NCBI GenBank assembly: GCA_905195005.1
Contig: CAJJUC010000048.1
Location: 1-13,876, forward strand
From: an uncultured Eubacteriales bacterium
GTDB taxonomy: Bacteria; Bacillota; Clostridia; UMGS1883
Length of the DNA stretch: 13,876 bases
Direction of reading: 5' to 3'
Below, piece after piece: positions 1 through 7,348 of the stretch (the stretch's first letter is position 1; the number at the start of each line of letters is the position of its first letter). A model generated the notes under the pieces. It had not been told where the DNA came from. It saw only the letters and a program-made list of their open reading frames with translations, and did not search any database. Position numbers and translations under genes: made by a program.

Positions 1-588
1 GTAATAACCGTAGTTAATGGCAATCTTGCCGAGGCCGCCGCCGCCGATAATTCCGCTCATTGCGGAATAACCGAGAATTGTTGTGATTGCAATTGTGAAG
101 TTTGACAGAAGCGACGGCACGCTTTCCGGAATCATAACCTTTGCTATAATCTGAAACGGCGTTGCGCCCATGCTTTGCGCCGCCTCAACAATATTGGGAT
201 TCACCTCGCGCAGACTGCTTTCAACAAGGCGCGCCACAAACGGAAACGCCGCAATAACCAGCGGCACAATTGACGCCGCCGTTCCGACAACCGTGCCCAT
301 AATCAGCCTTGTGAGCGGAAACACAAGAATCATTAATATAAGGAAAGGAACAGATCGCAGAAGATTTATCACTGCGTTAATAAATCCGAGAAGCGATTTC
401 GGCAGCGGAAAACCGCCGTCTTTGTCACCTGCCACGATAAGCACGCCGAGCGGCAAGCCTATCACAATTGCGGCAAGCGTTGCAATAACCGTAACGTAAA
501 ATGTTTCCCATATTGCAAGCGGCATTTCACTTTGAAGAATTTCAACCGCTTCCGCAACGGATTCATTTGCCAAAAGCTTTTCAAGCAT
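1..588 (-). CDS. metI: Methionine-type ABC transporter permease MetI (3' end beyond window)
   Basis: Inner-membrane permease of a MetNIQ-type importer for methionine. I translated it by hand from the ATG at 588-586; 196 codons are open down to base 1 and the last part of the gene is missing. Hydrophobic segments lie near residues 29-52, 82-98, 103-123 and 158-182. The permease EAA loop that docks on the ATPase is present (E135-A136-A137 with G141), and a glycine-rich IIGGGGLG stretch near the C-terminus is typical of MetI. The start codon lies inside the end of metN (8-base overlap), and an AAGGAGGG ribosome site 9 bases upstream supports it. The overlap points to translational coupling with metN. 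The family is usually about 215-225 residues, so perhaps 20-30 are missing. Methionine as substrate follows from family and neighbours and was not tested. Confidence 0.9.
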   Translation of the reverse strand, partial: MLEKLLANESVAEAVEILQSEMPLAIWETFYVTVIATLAAIVIGLPLGVLIVAGDKDGGFPLPKSLLGFINAVINLLRSVPFLILMILVFPLTRLIMGTVVGTAASIVPLVIAAFPFVARLVESSLREVNPNIVEAAQSMGATPFQIIAKVMIPESVPSLLSNFTIAITTILGYSAMSGIIGGGGLGKIAINYGYY

Positions 589-1591
589 TGCCGTCAGCCC
601 TCCTTATAATAATATCGTCCTTTTTTTCAAGATAGCTTATTGCGCGCTTCTGAATCTCCGCGTCACCGCCGAGGTCAAGAAGCATGTTTCCGTAAACCTT
701 GTCGCCGATGCACTGCGTTTGCGCGGCAAGGATGTTTGCGGCAATCCCCTCATCAATCGCCATTTGCGTGATGAGCGGTGAATCGGCAACCTTCGCGCCG
801 TTGTATATAACGCGCACAGCGCCGGACGAAGCAAAACCGGGAACGGAGCTGTCTGCGCCGTCGGGGAAAACAAGGCGCTTTGCCGCGTCCGATTTCGGGT
901 TTGTGAAAACCTCGCTCACGTTTCCGTTTTCAACAACCACGCCGTTGTCAAGGATTGCAACCTTATTGCAGATTTTTTCAACAACGCTCATCTGATGCGT
1001 TATCACGATGACGGTTATCCCGAGTTCACGGTTAATCTTTCGGATCAGCTCAAGAATTGCCATCGTTGTTTTCGGATCAAGTGCGCTTGTCGCTTCATCG
1101 CACAGAAGTATTTCGGGATTCGTTGCAAGAGCGCGCGCTATTGCAATTCTTTGCTGCTGACCGCCCGAAAGCTGCGCAGGATATGCCTTTCCCTTGTCTG
1201 GCAAGCCGACGGTTTCCAAAAGCTCCTCCGCTTTTTTTCGCGCAGCGTCCCTTTTCACGCCCGAAAGCTCAAGCGGAAAGCATATATTGTCAAGGCAGTT
1301 TCTCTGCATAAGAAGATTGAAGCCCTGAAAAATCATTGTCATTGTGCGGCGCTTTTTTCTCAGCTCCGCATTGCTGAGCTTGCCGATATCAACGCCGTTT
1401 ACCAAAACCTCGCCCCCGGTCGGGCGTTCAAGCATGTTTATGCATCTGACAAGCGTGCTTTTTCCGGCTCCGCTCATTCCGATTATTCCGTAAATATCGC
1501 CGTTTTCAACCGTCAGTGAAACATCCTTCAGCGCTTCAACGTTTCCGTCGGCAGTTTTAAAGGATTTCGAAATGTGCCTTAATTCTATCAT
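581..1591 (-). CDS. metN: Methionine-type ABC transporter ATP-binding protein MetN
   Basis: ATPase that powers uptake through MetI. From the chosen start (MIELRHISKSF) it has 336 residues. The Walker A motif GMSGAGKST is at about 38-46, followed by the Q-loop (FQGFNLL), the signature LSGGQQQR, Walker B LLCDEATSALDP and the switch histidine in VITHQM. The last 80 or so residues form a NIL-type ferredoxin-like domain (RVIYNG, then DSPLITQMA, then NILAAQTQ). In MetN this domain binds methionine and inhibits transport when internal methionine is high. A longer open frame reaches 1636, but a GGAGGAG site sits just ahead of the ATG at 1591, and the added 15 residues do not fit the family. Length matches normal MetN (about 340). 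It follows metQ by roughly 100 bases and overlaps metI. Confidence 0.93.
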   Translation of the reverse strand: MIELRHISKSFKTADGNVEALKDVSLTVENGDIYGIIGMSGAGKSTLVRCINMLERPTGGEVLVNGVDIGKLSNAELRKKRRTMTMIFQGFNLLMQRNCLDNICFPLELSGVKRDAARKKAEELLETVGLPDKGKAYPAQLSGGQQQRIAIARALATNPEILLCDEATSALDPKTTMAILELIRKINRELGITVIVITHQMSVVEKICNKVAILDNGVVVENGNVSEVFTNPKSDAAKRLVFPDGADSSVPGFASSGAVRVIYNGAKVADSPLITQMAIDEGIAANILAAQTQCIGDKVYGNMLLDLGGDAEIQKRAISYLEKKDDIIIRRADGNA

Positions 1592-1630
1592 ATAACTCCT
1601 CCGTGCGGCAGCTCCGAAAACAAGCCGAAT

Positions 1631-1663
1631 GGACAAACCGCCCCTGAAAAGGACGGTTTGCCC
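1631..1663 (-). promoter_or_regulatory. Stable RNA hairpin between metQ and metN
   Basis: Read on the minus strand, the arms GGGCAAACCGTCC and GGGCGGTTTGTCC pair over 13 positions, including two G-U pairs, around a 7-base loop (TTTTCAG). The sequence after it is only partly T-rich (TTCGGCTTGTTTTCGG), so it is not a classical terminator. It sits between the stop of metQ and the ribosome site of metN. Likely roles, by inference, are partial termination or protection of the upstream metQ message, giving more binding protein than ATPase and permease. Confidence 0.6.
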
Positions 1664-1695
1664 ATAGACTGAAATTAATGCAGCCGCCGATTATT

Positions 1696-2550
1696 TTATT
1701 TGCTTGACTTTATTGCATCGAGCGATTTCTGTTTTCCGCCGTAAAGCGCGATCGGCTCAACATGGAATGCGCCAATTGAAACAAGGTGCGTTTTGTTTTC
1801 CTTATTGAAATCATCAAGATACGGGAAGTGCTGGAAGTAGTTTGCGTCAATTTCGCCGCTTTCAACAACGTTGTTCGGCTGAACATAATCAGTAAATTCC
1901 TTAACATCAAGCTTTATATCCTTTTTTGCAAGAATATCCTGCACAACCTTCAGAATCTCTGCATGAGGCGTGGGCGATGCCGCAACCGTAATTGTTGTGC
2001 CTGCCAATGCGTCATAATCAACAGAGCTGTCATAGCCGTCACCGGGATTGTCAACCGTGCTTACAACCGCACCGTCATATTCCTTTGCGATGAAATCCTT
2101 AACATTTTTGCTTTCAAGAGCAGCCTTAAGCGCCTTTATGCTGTCCTTATTTTCGTTGCCCTCTTTAACGGCTACTATATTGCCGTACTCCGAGCTTGAC
2201 CCCTCAATCAGCAGCGAATCCTTAACGGGATTGAGCTTTGCCTGGATTGCGTAGTTTGAATTGATAACCGCGTAGTCAACGTCTTTAAGAGCATTGGGAA
2301 GCTGCGCCGCCTCGATTTCCTTAAATTCTATGCCGTACGGATTTTCCGAAATGTCTTTGATTGTTGCCGTGATGCCTGCGCCGTCCTTAAGCTTGATATA
2401 TCCGTTTTCCTCAAGCAGAAGAAGCGCGCGCGCTTCGTTTGTTGTATCATTCGGAACGGCAATCGTAATCTTTTCGCTGCTCTTTCCGCAGCCGGAGAAA
2501 AGCGCCAACGCCGTTACTGCTGCCAATACAGCCGATAAAATCTTTTTCAT
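1696..2550 (-). CDS. metQ: Methionine-type ABC transporter substrate-binding lipoprotein (MetQ/NlpA family)
   Basis: Extracellular binding protein that captures the substrate and delivers it to MetI/MetN. The 284-residue product begins with a lipoprotein signal: two lysines, a hydrophobic stretch, and a lipobox LFSGC whose C21 would be lipidated and anchored to the membrane. The body reads like the NlpA/MetQ family: an early KITIAV strand, IEFKEIEAAQLPNALKDVDYAVINSNY in the ligand-binding core region, the later YVQPN and EIDANYFQHFPYLDDFN segments, and a C-terminal HVEPIALY. Length is typical (about 270-285). The ATG is preceded by AAGGGAG at suitable distance. It is the first gene of metQ-metN-metI and has its own promoter. 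The leader is only about 26 bases, too short for a SAM riboswitch or T-box. Methionine is the most likely ligand, though D-methionine or another amino acid is possible. Confidence 0.92.
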   Translation of the reverse strand: MKKILSAVLAAVTALALFSGCGKSSEKITIAVPNDTTNEARALLLLEENGYIKLKDGAGITATIKDISENPYGIEFKEIEAAQLPNALKDVDYAVINSNYAIQAKLNPVKDSLLIEGSSSEYGNIVAVKEGNENKDSIKALKAALESKNVKDFIAKEYDGAVVSTVDNPGDGYDSSVDYDALAGTTITVAASPTPHAEILKVVQDILAKKDIKLDVKEFTDYVQPNNVVESGEIDANYFQHFPYLDDFNKENKTHLVSIGAFHVEPIALYGGKQKSLDAIKSSK

Positions 2551-2582
2551 ACTATCTATCTCCCTTGTTTTTTGATGAGCTT

Positions 2583-2612
2583 AGTATAACACCGATGAAA
2601 GCTTTTGTCCAA
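2583..2612 (-). promoter_or_regulatory. Sigma-A promoter of metQNI
   Basis: On the minus strand a -35 TTGGAC (2607-2612) and a -10 TATACT (2583-2588) are separated by 18 bases. Transcription would start near 2576, giving a leader of about 26 bases before metQ. Confidence 0.65.
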
Positions 2613-2614
2613 TA

Positions 2615-2627
2615 CATATTTACTATG
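2615..2627. promoter_or_regulatory. Short palindrome upstream of the metQ -35, possible LysR site
   Basis: The sequence CATA-N5-TATG lies directly upstream of the metQ -35 box, at about -39 to -51 from the expected start. LysR activators commonly bind short interrupted palindromes upstream of the promoter, and a LysR gene lies immediately upstream. The assignment is inferred from position and symmetry only; the region is AT-rich, so chance is possible. Confidence 0.35.
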
Positions 2628-2645
2628 CAAAGTTATAAATAAAAT

Positions 2646-3572
2646 CTATAACCTGATATTTTGCAGATACCTGGTTAATTCCTTTATATATATTCCTCCG
2701 ATATTGCTCAGCGGAACGTTTTTCTTCAATATGTACCCTATTTCCATCGTCTGATTCGGATTATCGTCATCCGAACGGAACGGAACGGCAATAAAATCAC
2801 TGCCGTTAAGCTCCTCGCATATAATTCCCGAACAAAGAGTGTAACCGTACAGCCCGACCATCAGGTTAAGCATTGTTGAACGGTCCGCAGCCTTTATCAT
2901 TCTCGGGTATTCGTTCATACTCAGTATTTCCTCCGAAAAATAAAACGACCCCTTCTCCCCCTGTTCAAACGAGAGGCACGGATAATCGCGCAGCTCGTCA
3001 AAGCTTATGGATTCGTTTTTCGCAAGCGGATGATTCTTCCATATATAAACATATGCCTTGCAGTCAATCAGCTTATGAAATTCAAGCTCGTTATCGCGCA
3101 AAATCTTGTTCATAACTCTTTGGTTGAAATCGTTTATATACAGGATTCCGATTTCACTTTTCAAGCTGCTGACATCGCGGATGACCTCAAGCGTTTGCAC
3201 CTCGCGCATGGCAAATTCGTATTTCTGCATATCGAACTGCTTCACCGTTTCAACAAACGCCTTCACCGTGAACGAATAATGCTGCGATGAAACGCCAAAG
3301 CGCCGCTTAACATTCGACGGGTCGGTATATTTTTCGTTAATCAGCTCATACTGCTGATAAAGCTGCCGTGCATAAATCAAAAATTCTTCGCCCTCGGTTG
3401 TAAGCTCCGTGCCTTTTCCGCTGCGGCGAAAAACGGTTATCCCAAGCTCGCTTTCAAGCTCCCTGACAGCGCTTGTGAGCGTCGGCTGCGAAATGAAAAG
3501 CGCTTCCGCAGCTTTATTCATTGAACCGTGCTCCGATATTGTAAGAACATAATAAATTTGCTGAAGCGTCAT
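2646..3572 (-). CDS. LysR-family transcriptional regulator
   Basis: DNA-binding regulator of the LysR family, 308 residues from the chosen start. The N-terminal winged helix-turn-helix covers about residues 1-65 (MTLQQIYYVLTISEHGSMNKAAEALF, then ISQPTLTSAVRELESELG and the wing FRRSGKGTELT). The rest is the two-lobed effector-binding domain, with VYIWKNHPLA and YPCLSFEQG near the middle. An ATG three codons upstream (3581) abuts the AGAAGGA ribosome site with no spacing, while the ATG at 3572 has 9 bases and gives the common family start MTLQQ, so I prefer the latter. It lies just upstream of metQNI in the same direction and runs divergently from the ribbon-helix-helix/clpB unit. Inference: it controls the importer next to it. 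The effector is unknown. Confidence 0.88.
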   Translation of the reverse strand: MTLQQIYYVLTISEHGSMNKAAEALFISQPTLTSAVRELESELGITVFRRSGKGTELTTEGEEFLIYARQLYQQYELINEKYTDPSNVKRRFGVSSQHYSFTVKAFVETVKQFDMQKYEFAMREVQTLEVIRDVSSLKSEIGILYINDFNQRVMNKILRDNELEFHKLIDCKAYVYIWKNHPLAKNESISFDELRDYPCLSFEQGEKGSFYFSEEILSMNEYPRMIKAADRSTMLNLMVGLYGYTLCSGIICEELNGSDFIAVPFRSDDDNPNQTMEIGYILKKNVPLSNIGGIYIKELTRYLQNIRL

Positions 3573-3594
3573 TTCAATCATTCCTTCTGCGTTG

Positions 3595-3623
3595 ATTTTA
3601 CCACTGTTTTCTCCTTTTTACAA
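3595..3623 (-). promoter_or_regulatory. Possible promoter of the LysR gene
   Basis: On the minus strand TTGTAA (3618-3623) and TAAAAT (3595-3600) are spaced by 17 bases, close to the LysR start. The leader would be very short. This is an AT-rich stretch, so other starts are possible. Confidence 0.4.
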
Positions 3624-3683
3624 TACCGCGGCATAAATAAATAAAAATTTTTAAGTTTTTGCAAAATAATTTATATAAATGTA

Positions 3684-3712
3684 TTGACAAATTATATATT
3701 ATGTGCTACTAT
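3684..3712 (+). promoter_or_regulatory. Sigma-A promoter of the ribbon-helix-helix/clpB unit
   Basis: A consensus -35 TTGACA (3684-3689), a 17-base spacer and a -10 TACTAT (3707-3712) preceded by TGC, which gives an extended -10. Transcription should start near 3719, about 49 bases ahead of the ribbon-helix-helix gene. No CIRCE element (TTAGCACTC with its inverted partner) and no CtsR heptad repeat is visible around it. Confidence 0.8.
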
Positions 3713-3719
3713 TATTATG

Positions 3720-3751
3720 TTCCAAAGGAAACGAACAGAGCATAATGCTCT
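3720..3751. promoter_or_regulatory. Two short inverted repeats in the leader of the ribbon-helix-helix gene
   Basis: TTCC-AAA-GGAA (3720-3730) lies at the predicted transcription start. AGAGCA-TAA-TGCTCT (3737-3751) ends one base before the AAAGGAG ribosome site (3753-3759). The first is well placed for a repressor. The second could be an operator or an RNA hairpin affecting translation. The symmetry is seen directly; the function is inferred. Confidence 0.4.
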
Positions 3752-3767
3752 CAAAGGAGAAATCGAT

Positions 3768-4430
3768 ATGAAAAAAACGCTTTACAGCTTAATGCTTTCC
3801 GAGGATATAATGCATGAAATCGACCTGCTTGCCCACAGAATGGGCACAAACCGCTCAAATCTTGTAAATATGATTTTGGCGGAGCGCGTTGAAATGCAAA
3901 CTCCGGAGCAGCAGCTTAACGATATATTCAGCGGAATCGAACGGCTTCTGTCCGCCTCGCGCGAGCTTGTTCCGCTTTTTGCACCGAACACGCAGCGCGT
4001 TTCGGTAAGGTCAAGCCTGAAATACAAATATAATCCGACGTTGCGTTACGAGGTTGAGCTTGCCGGTGATTTTTCGCCCGGCGAACCTATCGGAACACTG
4101 ACGGCAAGCTTTCGGACACAGTCGCAGGGGCTTCTGGAGCTTCTTTCAATGTTTTTCAGATGTCTTTGCAGAATTGAGCGCCGCTGTCTTCCGCTCGATA
4201 TTTCGTATTCGCTTGAAAACGGAAAATTCACGCGGACGCTTTCCTACCCCGTTAAACGGAGCGGCGCCGGCGGCGACATGATGCTGAACCCCGATGAAAT
4301 ATCGCAGGCAATAACAGATTATGTGAGCCTTATCGACAGAATGCTTAAAGCGTGCGTCGGCGGCGCTGACGCGGATGCGCTTGCGGATATGTATGCACAT
4401 GACCTCGCAGCGCGCCCGATTCTCATCTGA
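3768..4430 (+). CDS. Ribbon-helix-helix (CopG-like) protein preceding clpB
   Basis: Likely a small DNA-binding protein of 220 residues. Residues about 3-45 look like a ribbon-helix-helix fold: a short strand (LYSLMLS), a helix (EDIMHEIDLLAHRM), the turn GTNRSN and a second helix (LVNMILAERVEM). This fold binds DNA as a dimer. The remaining 170 residues match no domain I can name; they include a predicted strand-rich part (SLKYKYNPTLRYEVELAGDF) and a helical end. The open frame could begin at 3684, but that ATG overlaps the promoter, whereas AAAGGAG lies 8 bases ahead of the ATG at 3768. The clpB start follows after 30 bases with no terminator, so the two are probably co-transcribed. By inference it may regulate its own operon, taking the place of CtsR or HrcA. 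I do not recognise a named homologue. Confidence 0.75.
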   Translation: MKKTLYSLMLSEDIMHEIDLLAHRMGTNRSNLVNMILAERVEMQTPEQQLNDIFSGIERLLSASRELVPLFAPNTQRVSVRSSLKYKYNPTLRYEVELAGDFSPGEPIGTLTASFRTQSQGLLELLSMFFRCLCRIERRCLPLDISYSLENGKFTRTLSYPVKRSGAGGDMMLNPDEISQAITDYVSLIDRMLKACVGGADADALADMYAHDLAARPILI

Positions 4431-4460
4431 CGGATATTACCCAAAGCAGGAGGAATCATT

Positions 4461-7097
4461 ATGAATGCAGAAAAATTCACACAAAAAACCATTGAAACAT
4501 TAAACAGCGCGCAGAGCCTTGCGCGCGAAAAACAAAATCAAACGCTTATGCCGGAGCATCTTCTTCATGCTCTTCTATCGCAGGACGGAGGACTTGTCGG
4601 CACGCTCGTTTACAGAATCGGGCAGAAAAACGGGAACACGGATATTGTCGGCTCAATGCTCGGTGAGCTGAATGCGGCAATCGACCGCCTGCCAAAGGTA
4701 AGCGGCGGCAGTGACGAGCTCTATCCCTCGCGCGAGGTTTCGGCGGTGTTGCAGTTTGCGCAGAAGGTTTCAGCGCAGCTTAAGGACGAATACGTTTCCG
4801 TTGAGCATCTCATGTTCGGACTTTTATCCGAGGGCGGCAGCGACATCAAACGTCTTTGCGATAAATACGGAGTAACCAAAAAGAGCTTCACGGAGGAGCT
4901 TGCAAAGGTTAAAAGCTCCCCCGTCACAAGCGACAACCCCGAGGATACTTACGATGTTCTCGCAAAGTTCGGCACTGACCTTGTCGAGCGTGCGCGCGAG
5001 CAAAAGCTCGACCCCGTTATCGGACGTGATTCCGAAATACGAAGCGTCATCCGTATTCTTTCAAGAAAGAGCAAAAACAACCCGGTTCTTATCGGTGAGC
5101 CCGGTGTTGGTAAAACAGCGATTGCCGAAGGACTTGCGCAGCGGATTGTCCGCGGCGATGTTCCCGACGGGCTGAAGGATAAAACCATTTTTTCGCTCGA
5201 CATGGGTGCGCTCGTTGCAGGCGCGAAATACCGCGGCGAATTTGAGGAAAGACTGAAAGCTGTTTTAAATGAAGTTAAAAAGGCGGAGGGCAAAATCATC
5301 CTCTTTATCGATGAGCTGCACACAATTGTGGGAGCCGGGAAAACCGAGGGCTCGATGGATGCCGGAAACCTTTTAAAGCCTATGCTTGCACGCGGTGAGT
5401 TGCACTGCATCGGCGCAACAACGCTTGACGAATACAGAAAATATATCGAAAAGGACGCCGCGCTTGAGCGCCGTTTTCAGCCCGTTATGGTCGGAGAACC
5501 GACAGTTGAGGACACAATATCCATCCTCCGCGGACTCAAGGAACGTTATGAAATATTCCACGGCGTAAGAATCCACGACAATGCGCTTGTTGCCGCCGCA
5601 ACACTTTCGCACCGTTATATTACCGACAGGTTTCTTCCCGATAAGGCAATTGACCTTGTTGATGAAGCCTGCGCAATGATAAGAACGGAAATCGATTCAA
5701 TGCCGAGTGAGCTTGACGACCTCCGCCGCGACATTATGCAGCTGGAAATTGAAGAAATGTCGCTGAAAAAAGAGGACGATAAATTATCAAAAGACAGACT
5801 TTCCAAGCTGACAGCCGACATTGCCGAAAAGAAAGATAAATTCAACGAAATGAAAGCGCGCTGGGACGCCGAAAAGCAAGCTGCCGAAAACGTTAAAAAG
5901 CTTAAATCCGATATTGAAAAAACAACCGGCGAAATCGAGCAGGCACAGCTTCGCGGCGAATATGAGCTTGCGGCAAGGCTGCAATACTCAGATCTTCCCG
6001 AGCTTCAGAAAAGGCTTACCGAAGCCGAATCCTTAAATGAAACTCAAAACAAGAATGTGCTTGTCCGCTCCACCGTTACAGACGAGGAAATTGCAGACGT
6101 TGTCGCGCGCTGGACGGGAATCCCCGTTTCGCGGCTTGTTGAAGGTGAACGCGAAAAACTGCTGCATCTTGAGGACACGCTCCATAAGCGCGTTATCGGT
6201 CAGAATGAAGCTGTGCGCCTTGTAAGCGAAGCAATTCAGCGTTCGCGTGCCGGAATATCCGACCCGAACAGACCCATCGGCAGCTTTATGTTCCTCGGAC
6301 CGACAGGCGTCGGCAAAACAGAGCTTGCGAAAACGCTTGCCGAGTGCCTGTTTGACGATGAGCATAACATGGTAAGAATCGACATGACCGAATACATGGA
6401 GAAATTCAGCGTATCGCGCTTAATAGGAGCGCCTCCGGGATATGTCGGCTATGATGAAGGCGGTCAGCTCACCGAAGCGGTTCGCCGCCGTCCGTACAGC
6501 GTTATCTTGTTTGATGAGGTTGAAAAGGCTCATCCCGATGTATTCAACATTCTTCTTCAGATTCTTGACGACGGAAGAATCACCGACAGCCAGGGGCGGA
6601 CGGTTGATTTCAAGAACACGATTATAATTCTCACTTCCAACCTCGGCAGTCAGTATCTGCTTGACGGCATAACCCCCGACGGTGAAATCAGTGAGGACGC
6701 ACGCTCTAAGGTTCAGGCTGATTTGCGTGCATCGTTCAGACCGGAATTCTTGAACCGTCTTGACGAAATCATCATGTTTAAGCCGCTCACAAAAGACAAT
6801 CTCGGCGGAATAATCGACAATCTGCTTGCGGGGCTTCGCAAACGCCTTGCCGAAAGGAGCGCAGGCGGCGGAATTAAGCTTGAGGTTACCGACGCTGCGA
6901 AAAATCTTATTATCGACAACGGTTACGACCCTGTTTACGGCGCGCGTCCGCTTAAGCGTTATCTCCAAAGCTCTGCCGAAACGCTTATTGCAAAGGAAAT
7001 TCTGGCAGGGAATCTGGAATCCGACTCAACGCTTGTTCTCGATGCTAAAGACGGAAAGCTTGTTTGCAGCCCGATATATGAGGGTGAGGTTGTTTAA
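4461..7097 (+). CDS. clpB: ATP-dependent chaperone/disaggregase ClpB
   Basis: Hexameric AAA+ machine that threads aggregated proteins through its pore, normally together with DnaK. It has 878 residues, close to the usual 855-880. Order of parts: a double-repeat Clp N-domain (about 1-145); nucleotide-binding domain 1 with Walker A GEPGVGKTA (near 212) and Walker B ILFIDELHTIVGAG; a coiled-coil middle domain (about 403-523, rich in E, K and L) that separates ClpB from ClpC and ClpA; nucleotide-binding domain 2 with Walker A GPTGVGKTE (near 613) and Walker B VILFDEVEKAH; and the small C-terminal domain (GYDPVYGARPLKR). It lacks the IGF/L loop expected of ClpP-binding unfoldases, so it is a disaggregase and not a protease subunit. 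The start is supported by AGGAGGA. It follows the ribbon-helix-helix gene in one unit. Confidence 0.97.
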   Translation: MNAEKFTQKTIETLNSAQSLAREKQNQTLMPEHLLHALLSQDGGLVGTLVYRIGQKNGNTDIVGSMLGELNAAIDRLPKVSGGSDELYPSREVSAVLQFAQKVSAQLKDEYVSVEHLMFGLLSEGGSDIKRLCDKYGVTKKSFTEELAKVKSSPVTSDNPEDTYDVLAKFGTDLVERAREQKLDPVIGRDSEIRSVIRILSRKSKNNPVLIGEPGVGKTAIAEGLAQRIVRGDVPDGLKDKTIFSLDMGALVAGAKYRGEFEERLKAVLNEVKKAEGKIILFIDELHTIVGAGKTEGSMDAGNLLKPMLARGELHCIGATTLDEYRKYIEKDAALERRFQPVMVGEPTVEDTISILRGLKERYEIFHGVRIHDNALVAAATLSHRYITDRFLPDKAIDLVDEACAMIRTEIDSMPSELDDLRRDIMQLEIEEMSLKKEDDKLSKDRLSKLTADIAEKKDKFNEMKARWDAEKQAAENVKKLKSDIEKTTGEIEQAQLRGEYELAARLQYSDLPELQKRLTEAESLNETQNKNVLVRSTVTDEEIADVVARWTGIPVSRLVEGEREKLLHLEDTLHKRVIGQNEAVRLVSEAIQRSRAGISDPNRPIGSFMFLGPTGVGKTELAKTLAECLFDDEHNMVRIDMTEYMEKFSVSRLIGAPPGYVGYDEGGQLTEAVRRRPYSVILFDEVEKAHPDVFNILLQILDDGRITDSQGRTVDFKNTIIILTSNLGSQYLLDGITPDGEISEDARSKVQADLRASFRPEFLNRLDEIIMFKPLTKDNLGGIIDNLLAGLRKRLAERSAGGGIKLEVTDAAKNLIIDNGYDPVYGARPLKRYLQSSAETLIAKEILAGNLESDSTLVLDAKDGKLVCSPIYEGEVV

Positions 7098-7143
7098 GCG
7101 GATATTAACACGTCTGCTCAGAAACGGTTAGAGCATTAATTAT

Positions 7144-7218
7144 AACAACCGGTCAAACAGGTTGTTTGCACAAGGGCTATAAGCCCATAATACCGACCCG
7201 CGTTTCAAGGCGCGGGTC
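7144..7218. other. Three consecutive small hairpins downstream of clpB
   Basis: Between clpB and the hairpin at 7217 there are three further inverted repeats: AACAACC with GGTTGTT (7144-7150/7160-7166), GGGCT with AGCCC around a 3-base loop (7174-7178/7182-7186), and GACCCGCG with CGCGGGTC (7195-7202/7211-7218, 8-base loop). No open frame of note covers them. They could be a structured non-coding RNA, a small repeated element or remnant transposon end, or a complex terminator. I cannot name a family. Confidence 0.55.
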
Positions 7219-7267
7219 AGACAACAGACAAACCCACCATTTCCAGGTGGGTTTGTCTGTTGTCTGA
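7217..7267. terminator. Perfect 22-bp inverted repeat, probable bidirectional terminator
   Basis: The arms 7217-7238 and 7246-7267 are exact reverse complements, with a 7-base loop (ATTTCCA). The core AAACCCACC/GGTGGGTTT is followed by T-rich sequence (GTCTGTTGTCT) on the plus strand and by the same sequence on the minus strand, because the arm is symmetric. It lies between convergent clpB and the 7349-7969 gene, where a shared terminator is expected. The stem is far longer than needed, so a mobile or repeated element remains possible. Confidence 0.65.
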
Positions 7268-7348
7268 GTTAATAGTTTATCCATTGATGAGCATTTTTGC
7301 GCTGTTATGCCTATGGCAAAATCACATTTTGCTGCCGCCGCTCTCTGT

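Noticed and set aside
995..1519. 174-codon open frame on the plus strand opposite metN
   Set aside because: It is a shadow of metN, whose motifs are unmistakable on the other strand, and it has no ribosome site or family resemblance.
1592..1636. N-terminal extension of MetN
   Set aside because: GGAGGAG directly precedes the ATG at 1591, and the added residues do not occur in the family.
2551..2645. SAM riboswitch or T-box ahead of metQ
   Set aside because: Only about 95 bases separate the genes, the promoter lies inside them, and the leader is about 26 bases.
3684..3767. N-terminal extension of the ribbon-helix-helix protein
   Set aside because: The upstream ATG overlaps the -35/-10 promoter; the AAAGGAG site fits the ATG at 3768.
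6420..6968. 182-codon open frame on the minus strand inside clpB
   Set aside because: It lies opposite the second nucleotide-binding domain of clpB and shows no domain pattern.
7217..7267. Insertion sequence or CRISPR repeat
   Set aside because: No transposase frame, no repeated unit with spacers and no convincing target duplication; a bidirectional terminator explains the position, although a small repeated element is not excluded.
7316..7332. 6-bp inverted repeat GCAAAA/TTTTGC after the lectin-fold gene
   Set aside because: Weak AT-rich stem without a T-run; too little to call a terminator.
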